Source of the DNA: Eunapius fragilis | Lineage: Eukaryota; Porifera; Demospongiae; Spongillida; Spongillidae | DNA length: 64,000 bases | Direction of reading: 5' to 3' | Assembly (NCBI GenBank): GCA_963681505.1 | Contig: OY811976.1 | Coordinates: 5,942,003 to 6,006,002, forward strand | In this document: piece by piece, positions 57,121 through 64,000 of the stretch | Layout: each line of letters starts with the position of its first letter | Numbering within the stretch: the stretch's first letter is position 1 | Translations under genes and position numbers: made by a program | Notes under the pieces: model-generated | What the model was told of the DNA's origin: nothing | What the model saw: the letters and a program-made list of their open reading frames with translations, nothing else | The model's database searches: none

Positions 57121-57850
57121 GTGTGGTCACGGAGTGAGAAATGGTGGGGTTAATGCACTAAGCCGCAAACAGCGTCTATGGGTGTGGTCAGTCAGTGAGA
57201 AGTGGTGGGGTTAATGCACTAAGCCGCAAACAGGGTCCATGGGTGTGGTCAGTCAGTGAGAAGTGGTGGGGTTAATGCAATAAGCCACAAACAGGGTCTA
57301 TGGGTGTGGTCAGTCAGTGAGAAGTGGTGGGGTTAATGCACGAAGCCGCAAACAGCGTCTATGGGTGTGGTCAGTCAGTGAGAAGTGGTGGGGTTAATGC
57401 ACTAAGCCGCAAACAGGGTCCATGGGTGTGGTCAGTCAGTGAGAAGTGGTGGGGTTAATGCAATAAGCCACAAACAGGGTCTATGGGTGTGGTCAGTCAG
57501 TGAGAAGTGGTGGGGTTAATGCACGAAGCCGCAAACAGGGTCCATGGGTGTGGTCACTGAGTGAGAAGTGGTGGGGTTAATGCACTAAGCCGCAAACAGG
57601 GTCCATGGGTGTGGTCAGTCAGTGAGAAGTGGTGGGGTTAATGTACTAAGCCGCAAACAGGGTCCATGGGTGTGGTCAGTCAGTGAGAAGTGGTGGGGTT
57701 AATGCACTAAGCCGCAAACAGGGTCTATGGGTGTGGTCAGTCAGTGAGAAGTGGTGGGGTTAATGCACTGAGCCGCAAACAGGGTCCGTGGGTGTGGTCA
57801 GTCAGTGAGAAGTGGTTAATGCACTAAGCCAAGTAGTGAGGTGTGAGTGG
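57121..57850. repeat. 61-bp minisatellite, ~12 units
   Basis: Unit GGTGTGGTCAGTCAGTGAGA-AGTGGTGGGGTTAATGCA-CTAAGCCGCAAACAGGGTC, repeated with a 61-bp period and few variants. It lies between the BEN-like gene and the Tc1 transposase. Confidence 0.95.
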
Positions 57851-58007
57851 ATTAGGTGAAATGTACAGCTGCTTAGAGGTTTACTTGTTCACATGAAAAC
57901 AATTTCCTGACATATGGACCCCTCCCTCTTTACCTATGGGCTTGTATATGAAAGTAAAAAGAAATTGCTTTACAAACTGAACTTCATACACTCAATAACC
58001 AGTAGCA

Positions 58008-59165
58008 TCACCCTTCAGTTCTATAGCTTTTAGGGATTACTTTTTTAAAGTGTCCTATGTATTTAGCACACACAGATGGTGTCACTGTCTTCCAAAAGGC
58101 CTTGATCCCTCTAATAAGTTCTTCCTTGTTTTTAGGCTTCACTTCTCTCCGCATATACTCCTTCAATTCATGCGATAGGTTTTCAATAGGATTGAGGTCA
58201 GGTGATTCAGCAGGGGTCCTCCACCAGTTCACTTGCTTCTCCTTCAAAAACTGCTGTGCTAACTTAGATGTGTGCTTTGGATCGTTATCAGCCATGAAAC
58301 GATGCGAGGTTGGAAAACTACGTGCTAGGAACGGCAGCAAGGTCGTCTCCAAGATGTTAACATAGAGCGGAGAATCCATAATCCCATTAAATATGCACAG
58401 TTTAGCTGGTCCTTTCAAGCTGATTGCCCCCCAAACGTGTACTTTGACAGGATGTTTTGGTCTGTAACAATAAGTGGTTAAAATTGTATTAACCATTTAC
58501 ATTCAGTAACTCATTACCTCGGCTTCGGTTTAGGCGGTTGCCCAATCTTTCGACAGCATGTCCTTCAGTGACTTTCTAACTGAATAGAAGACTCATCTGT
58601 CCATATAACGTCGGAGAAGTTGTCCTGCTGATGTTCCTGGCACCATTCAAAGCGTTTGACCTTGTTGCCTTCCCTATCGAACCGCAAGCGGTATAACAGA
58701 TGTTCGCTATATATGAACCTGGAGCTAAAGTTGTACCTGATGATTTGGCAATAAGCGCTGCCCCTGAACACCCATCCGAGGCTTCTCCGCGCACGCAAAA
58801 TGGTGCGAAGCGAAAGTTTATGACCTATGAAAACTTGGACTATTATAACTCAATCGATGATTAATCCAAATAATACGCACCTTTTTGTGCCAGAAGCGCG
58901 CGAAGCTGAACAGCGGTCGTTTCATTGTCATGCTGCATTTGTGCCTCCACGATCCTCTTCACCTCATCAGTAATCTTTGAAGGTCTACCAGATCCACGGC
59001 GGCGCGCCAAAGTTCCACATTTTTCAAACCTTTTTAGGAATCGATAAATACCTGCATGGCTAACGATCAACCCTTCCCCCAACAAAAGATTCCTAATGTT
59101 TCTACTCTTATGCCCCTGTTGATGATAGAATAAAATCCTTTGCTTCACGTAGTCCGTAAACACCA
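58008..59165 (-). pseudogene. Tc1 transposase, intron-containing, one stop
   Basis: Minus strand, from MVFTDYVKQRILFYHQQGHK (about 59163). N-terminal paired-type helix-turn-helix and GRPSKI (GRPR-like) hinge. Intron 1 from about 58881 (AAG then GTGCGT) to a TTCATAG acceptor, giving LSLRTILRARRSLGW, FRGSAYCQ. A 31-bp intron-like gap follows, then IWTDESSIQLESH (first catalytic D), TGA where Arg is expected, and a third intron (about 58530-58460). The last exon has PKHPVKVHVWGAISLKG, MADNDPKHTSKLAQQ (second D) and SPDLNPIENL (E), spacing 34, so DD34E. Ends about 58008. A single TGA is the only clear lesion. Confidence 0.88.
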
Positions 59166-59417
59166 TCGCTACGATCCAAACAGTGGCAGTGTTGTCTGAC
59201 GCAATGCGTGTGGCGGATATGTACCCGTGCTTTAGCAGCTGCCCAACCTGACAACTTGTTCTCAATATGTTTTCGTGTTACGTGTTGCCATAAGGTAACG
59301 CATTTTTCTACTGATCTACCGCAACTTTCTACCTATGTAATTAATTACCTAAATAAGGTATTGCGTTGCAAAAGTAGAGTAATACGTAGCGTTAACTTTT
59401 TATTGACCGATACTGTA

Positions 59418-59835
59418 TATTGTCTGATGCAAATCAAACCTATCAGAACCAGTCCATCCCATCCAGAAACAGATGGGCTCGTAGAAAGATTTAAAGGAAC
59501 GTTGAAAGCGATGCTACAGAAAGCTGCAGTGGGCGAAGGCAAGGATTGGGATAAGTTGCTACCCTTTGTACTCTGGTATATGGGAGACAAGTGAGAGGCC
59601 CACTGGACATCCTGAAAGAGACCTGGAAAACGAGCAAGAGGAGTACAGAAAGTGTTGTCTCATACGTTTTAAACGTACAGGAGAAGCTAGCCAGAATGTC
59701 AGAACTTGTTGTGGATAACCTCAAGGAAGCTCAGAAGCAACAGAAAAGATGGTACGACTCCAACACGAGGATGAGGGAGTTCAAGGACGGAGACCAGGTC
59801 CTCGTATTGCTGCCATCATCGACCAGCAAGTGTCA
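59418..59835 (+). pseudogene. gypsy D integrase, 3' part
   Basis: Resumes with YCLMQIKPIRTSPSHPETDG and LVERFKGTLKAML (catalytic E). After DWDKLLPFVL a deletion of roughly 17 codons plus a frame change leads to QVRGPLDILKETW, then YDSNTRMREFKDGDQVLVLL. The GPY/F end is lost at about 59830. Confidence 0.88.
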
Positions 59836-60724
59836 CGAAATTTCTCCTCCGTCGTCGTCTTCTTCCTTCGGGATAGCATAACTCACGACAGCAACGCTTG
59901 TAAAGTACACCAAGGGTACCAAATTACCAATCGCTTCAGGATGTGGCTGCATGTTATCTTCAGGTGTCTGTTACACGCCTGATCGATGGGGCAATTAGCT
60001 GAAGCGATTAGTACCTTATTTGGTGTTGATCTACAAGCACATTACATCAGCTATCACTATGTTCATGACGCACCGGTATAAAATAACCAGCGTTATCAAA
60101 TTCGATGGTTTTCCCATGCAATCTCAAGGACAATTCTGATTCTATTCGAGCATCTAAAAGTGGAAAGATCCAGATGCTGCCAGATCTGCCAAACGAGTGC
60201 ATGTCAAGCGCACTACCAAAAGGACCAACAAAACAACCACCCAAAGGTACGTTACAGCATGGATGAATGTTGGATCCATAAATTATCAGCATGTATGGTA
60301 TATCACTAAAATGGAAGGAAGTTTCCGTAATAGTTACAGTGATAGATATAGCGTCTCTCTCTGCTTTATAGAAATATGAAATATGCGTTGTTTGAAATGT
60401 GTGTATTACGCCAAAGTCGCTTAAGTCAATTTGGTAATAATGTATTGCAGTGCATGGTTTATTATTGGTTTATCTGATAATAGCGCAAGTTTACTTAGTG
60501 TACATTTATCAATGGCTTCGCTTCTGCCAATGCTTTTATTATCACCCTTTGGTCTTCAATGGAGGTAGTCTGGCGGACTAGTGTAATATTTTTATGGTAC
60601 ACCTCAACAAAGTAGCAGATCCTAAAATAAATCTGTCATGATCATGCAAGTTGACGTTCTTGCTATCTGGGTCTAAGTTTCAAGAAGTAAACACAATACC
60701 AAATCCACCAGAAAAATTTAGGAA
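59836..60724. other. no gene recognised
   Basis: Unrelated sequence after the broken integrase. Only short frames; none supported. Confidence 0.4.
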
Positions 60725-61009
60725 ACAAGTAATAAAAACATTCTATATACAAGAAGGTTGGTGGTATATAGGAATCAAAGGTGATGGTGGTATAAAAAGC
60801 AAGGGAACAAGGCTTCTGATTGAAAAGGAAAAATGAAATAGACCTATATTAGCAGCATGTTGTCGTATTTAAATGTGCATGCTAATATAGGTCTATTTCA
60901 TTTTTCCTTTTCAATTAGAAGCCTTGTTCCCTTGCTTATTACACCACCATCACCTTTGATTCCTATATATCACCAACCTTCTCGTATAGAGAATGGTTTT
61001 ATTACTTGT
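60725..61009. mobile_element. foldback MITE, 285 bp
   Basis: Arms of ~125 bp in inverted orientation: ACAAGTAATAAAAACATTCT at the left and its complement at the right (AGAATGGTTTTATTACTTGT, one mismatch). GGTTGGTGGTATATAGGA pairs with TCCTATATATCACCAACC. The loop is about 25 bp. Same family as 33420-33685 and the half copy at 24960. Confidence 0.92.
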
Positions 61010-61700
61010 AATTATCTGCAACCACAAAGAACGTGGATTTAATATATTCTGGTACTTAAGGTCAATCAGGGACAGTAACAAGTATGTCCACCTGCGTTAC
61101 AGCCTGCTATTTTGGGGGTTCCCATAGACCAGGCAGTATCAAGGGTAGACTGTAGTACCAATCTACTCTATTCTAAAGTAATCCTAGGACCTTTTTTTTT
61201 TAAAACTATTGTGGGAGAGGTATTATATGTTCTGATGGAGTGCCTACATTATATGTTCTGATGGAGTGCCTACATCTAGCTTTCAGCTAAACCGTACAGT
61301 GAACTACCCACTGCATTTTGCCGATTCCATCATGGAACAGTACACCTGTGCAATAATTTTTAAAATAGTGAATTGATTACAATGAAGTGAAAGTGGGGAA
61401 AAGAACTAAGGCATAATGGTTGCCATTAAGTTCAACACATTGACATTACGGAAACAAACAATTGGAGGAAAAGGATGAAACCTCGTTCGAAAATTTGCGT
61501 TTTAAAAATGGTTAAGTACCCACAAACCCCACACTCACCTTCATCGCAGCTGGTCAGTTTACTCCTCGTTCTGTTCATATTCGCTTGTTCACGGTTGCAG
61601 GTTGCCAGCTAGCCAGTCCCCAAGTGATAGCAACGCCACTTCTTTCCTACACGCATTCAATACAGCATTTCAGTACCAAGGTATAAAACCATCTGAATTA
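61010..61700. other. no gene recognised
   Basis: Includes a 31-bp direct repeat (ATTATATGTTCTGATGGAGT at 61222 and 61250). Histone H3 3' flank at the right end. Confidence 0.4.
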
Positions 61701-61705
61701 ATGGT

Positions 61706-61721
61706 GGCTTTGGAAAAAGCC
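61706..61721 (-). terminator. histone mRNA 3' stem-loop
   Basis: On the minus strand GGCTTTTTCCAAAGCC, a 6-bp stem with a 4-base loop, followed by ACCA, 42 bp after the H3 stop. It matches the stem-loop used for 3' processing of replication-dependent histone mRNAs. Confidence 0.93.
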
Positions 61722-61763
61722 GGTTTGGGAATAAGTAGAGAGAAGTGTGGGTGAAGCGATGAT

Positions 61764-62276
<513 letters not shown>

Positions 62277-62397
62277 GGTTAAAACTTATCCTCTTCGCAT
62301 AAATTAGCCGCGCTGTTACATTCATAGCCATGACACCTGTGCTTAATCATTTAAAATCTCCCTCCACACAATCAATCTTATTTATCCTTGAACACAT

Positions 62398-62405
62398 ACA
62401 CACGC

Positions 62406-62501
<96 letters not shown>

Positions 62502-62506
62502 ACATT
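62398..62506. repeat. CA microsatellite
   Basis: ~105 bp of CA repeats with two interruptions. Confidence 0.97.
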
Positions 62507-62625
62507 GCATCTTGGGTCTGGGTACGAGCCCGCCCACCTCTGTGTACATGTAATTAGAGTATATTATACGCTACACACTCTCCTGCGCTGTCCACCTTTA
62601 GTTCCTTAAAGTACACACGTCAGCC

Positions 62626-63956
62626 ATGTCCACCGGTGTACTATCCTCTCTCAGAAACAAGCTACTAAAGCATCGAACCGGAGGCGTGGAAGTTACGTTA
62701 AGGTGCGACCGATGCTTAGCGATCATCAAGGTACTCTAGTTTACATCGCGGCATGCATCTATGTGTACGGAGTAATCGGGGCGGTATGTGCCGATCCACG
62801 GGATCTAGAAACAGAAGGCTGGATATTTATGCTGTCTAGCTAACGAAGCAGGGGCGGATACAGTTATTCAGGAATGGGGGGCGGGGGAAGATTATGGTGG
62901 AGGTGGTTGGGGGCGGGACCAGCATGAATAACCAATGAGGGTGCTGGACGAGGACGAGGATGTGGCGCGGAAGCTTTTGGAGAAGCTTCCGTATACATAC
63001 AGTTCTAGTAATAATCAATAGTTATCCTGATGTACCCCCCTTCTCCATACTTCTACATACCTCCTCCCTCCCCCTTGCTCCTTCCCTTCCTCATTCCCTC
63101 CCCCACCCTCCCTCCCTCCCTCCCTCCCTCCCTCCCTCCCTCCCTCCCTCCCTCCCTCCCTCCCTCCCTCCCTCCTCTGGGATGTGAGAGTATAGTACTA
63201 ATTAACACTACAACATTATGTTGTCCATAGGATGGAGACAAACGCTATAATTGTCAGGAGTGTCAGGAGAGCTATGACCTGTGCAATAAATGTTACAGTG
63301 AAGGAAAAGGAGAGGAGCACAAGGTCCAGTATGGTTTGGACCACGACTTCACCCTGGAGAGGTACTCTAACTTAGTGTTGAGTATCCGCATCCCAGACAC
63401 AAGAATTGAGACCTGCTTCAGAAATGCATTTCGGTAGGATTAATTGGGCTCATGGTGATTTTTAGTGTGTATCAATGGCACCGTCTCCTTAATTGTGTCA
63501 TGCAGGTACTACTCCCATCGACCTGTTTTTGGAAGATATGATCCATCACTGAACACATTTGTGTACATTACATTCTCCGAACTGCACAAGTTGGTGAAAA
63601 GATTTGCCTCTGGACTGAAGCAATTGATGCAAGGGTGGAATCAGATGATGGCCATTTGCAGTACTTCCAGAACAGAGTGGTACACAACAGATATTGCCTG
63701 CACATTTTTAGGGATTACTTCGGTATATGAAGTTTGAGTTATATTAATGTATGATGCTAACCGGCATGCATGCCTTCCCCAGGTACCTGTGGGATCCTGC
63801 ATGGACTGTGAGAGTGTGGCTTTCATCCTGAATGAGACTGAGGCCTCTGTCATTGTGTGCTCACATGATGTGATGAAGAAGTTGGAGCAGTTGGAAAGTA
63901 GTGCACTCCCATTCCTAAAGGCTGTGATTGTAATGGATATGTACTCATCTACTGAT
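62626..63956 (+). CDS. ZZ zinc finger + AMP-binding (acyl-CoA synthetase-like) protein, 5' part
   Basis: Exons 62626-62730, 63231-63433, 63506-63722 and 63783-63956, all GT-AG with matching phases. The last ends at a GTAAAG donor and the gene runs off the window. Exons 1-2 encode a ZZ-type zinc finger: VTLRCDRCLAIIKDGDKRYN, then CQECQESYDLCNKCY and EGEEH-like end. Exons 3-4 encode the start of an AMP-binding (adenylate-forming) enzyme like long-chain fatty acyl-CoA synthetases: RPVFGRYDPSLNTFVYITFS, LVKRFASGL, SRTEWYTTDIACTFLGITSV, ESVAFILNETEASVIVCS. The ATP-binding P-loop lies beyond the end. ZZ fingers usually mediate protein contacts, so the fusion would place an adenylating enzyme under a protein-binding tag. 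Intron 1 (500 bp) contains a CCCT microsatellite. Confidence 0.88.
62846..62890. repeat. hAT-type end motif CAGGGGCGGATACAG
   Basis: The same motif is at about 49678. CAGGGGCGGAT is a common hAT terminus in animals. No partner end was seen at either place. Confidence 0.45.
63083..63176. repeat. CCCT microsatellite in intron 1
   Basis: An uninterrupted run of CCCT units (about 70 bp), preceded by looser CT-rich sequence. Confidence 0.95.
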
Positions 63957-64000
63957 GTAAAGGCAAGGGGTTAGGTCCTGGGTAATACACACTTTCTCAT

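Larger units (their letters stand above)
54810..59415. mobile_element. Tc1/mariner element, 4606 bp, carrying a BEN-like gene
   Basis: Terminal inverted repeats of ~29 bp start CAGTATCG(A/G)TCAATAAAAAG on both ends, with TA on both sides (54808-54809 and 59416-59417). Removing the element and one TA restores the integrase frame exactly (LSEL then YCLMQIKP). A Tc1-type DD34E transposase lies at the right end (-). The left 3.2 kb holds a BEN-like gene (+) and a 61-bp minisatellite. Tc1 elements are usually 1.3-2.4 kb, so the extra cargo is unusual. Confidence 0.88.
51253..59835 (+). mobile_element. Ty3/gypsy element D, Gmr1-like order, with two nested DNA elements
   Basis: A leader/LTR end (possible 5' LTR 51253-51349, ending CCTTAACA) is followed by TGGTGGCAGCGGTGC (primer site), gag with an internal inversion, a zinc knuckle, protease, then integrase, in the same order as gypsy C. 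It is interrupted at 53049-54119 (Transib-like) and 54810-59415 (Tc1). The 3' end is lost after the integrase C-terminal region; no 3' LTR found. Confidence 0.85.

Noticed and set aside
57121-57850. Regular direct repeats resembling a CRISPR array
   Set aside because: Units are contiguous 61-bp copies with no unique spacers, in a eukaryotic context; a minisatellite.
62330-62609. Thr/His repeat frames
   Set aside because: Translation of a CA microsatellite.

Overview
This window is eukaryotic and almost certainly from an invertebrate animal. A sponge or another early-branching metazoan is my best guess, not a proof. Supporting signs are GT-AG introns (many only 46-200 bp), a replication-type histone H3 gene with CCAAT/TATA elements and a 3' stem-loop, THAP, BEN, HECT and ZZ domain genes, abundant microsatellites, and a dense load of animal-type transposons. 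I see no prokaryotic operon, tRNA, rRNA or CRISPR array.

Layout. 0.6-1.4 kb: broken integrase-core gene (-). 5.6-8.3 kb: decayed CACTA/EnSpm (tnp2-type) transposase (-). 8.85-10.92 kb: an intact 11-exon BEN-domain gene (+), divergent from that transposase. 12.4-13.4 and 16.1-16.7 kb: two broken copies (-) of a transposase-like family I call 'family U'; the first is next to a RING-like cysteine cluster and is split by a MITE. 14.4-15.5 kb: broken THAP gene (+). 16.7-17.1 kb: GIN1/KRBA2-like integrase scrap (-). 17.8-19.9 kb: 5'-truncated Ty3/gypsy element A with a 3' LTR. 19.9-31.6 kb: a three-level nest, with Tigger/pogo transposase interrupted by gypsy B (20357-31012, TSD ACAGA, LTRs one base different), itself interrupted by a 6.8-kb CACTA-like element (23679-30508, TSD ATA). 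32.2-33.3 kb: HECT gene remnant. 33.4 kb: foldback MITE. 34.3-36.7 kb: third family U copy, split by a 1343-bp CACTA-like element (TSD CAC). 37.3-39.5 kb: exon-like pieces I do not recognise. 40.2-40.8 kb: integrase scrap. 41.1-46.2 kb: tyrosine recombinase gene split by gypsy C (41991-45681, TSD CGGTG, LTRs one base different), which has the Gmr1-like order gag-PR-IN-RT. 47-49 kb: reverse transcriptase and protease scraps. 49.3-50.75 kb: PIF/Harbinger-like element (TSD TTA) with captured-looking exons. 51.3-59.8 kb: gypsy D (same gene order as C), split by a Transib-like element (53049-54119, ends CACAGTG, TSD CAGGA) and by a 4.6-kb Tc1 element (54810-59415, TSD TA) that holds both a Tc1 transposase (-) and a BEN-like multi-exon gene (+). 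60.7 kb: second foldback MITE. 61.8-62.2 kb: histone H3 (-). 62.6 kb to the window end: a ZZ-zinc-finger plus AMP-binding (acyl-CoA synthetase-like) gene (+), running off the edge.

How it fits together. Only BEN gene 1, histone H3 and the ZZ/AMP-binding gene look like intact cellular-style genes. The rest is a stack of insertions whose order can be read from target-site duplications. For the Transib-like, Tc1 and gypsy C insertions, removing the insert and one TSD copy restores the host reading frame exactly. The most interesting themes are BEN-domain genes associated with DNA transposons, a Transib-like element with V(D)J-type heptamer ends and unequal spacers, and a recurrent transposase-like family with a RAG1/Transib-like C-terminal motif pattern.
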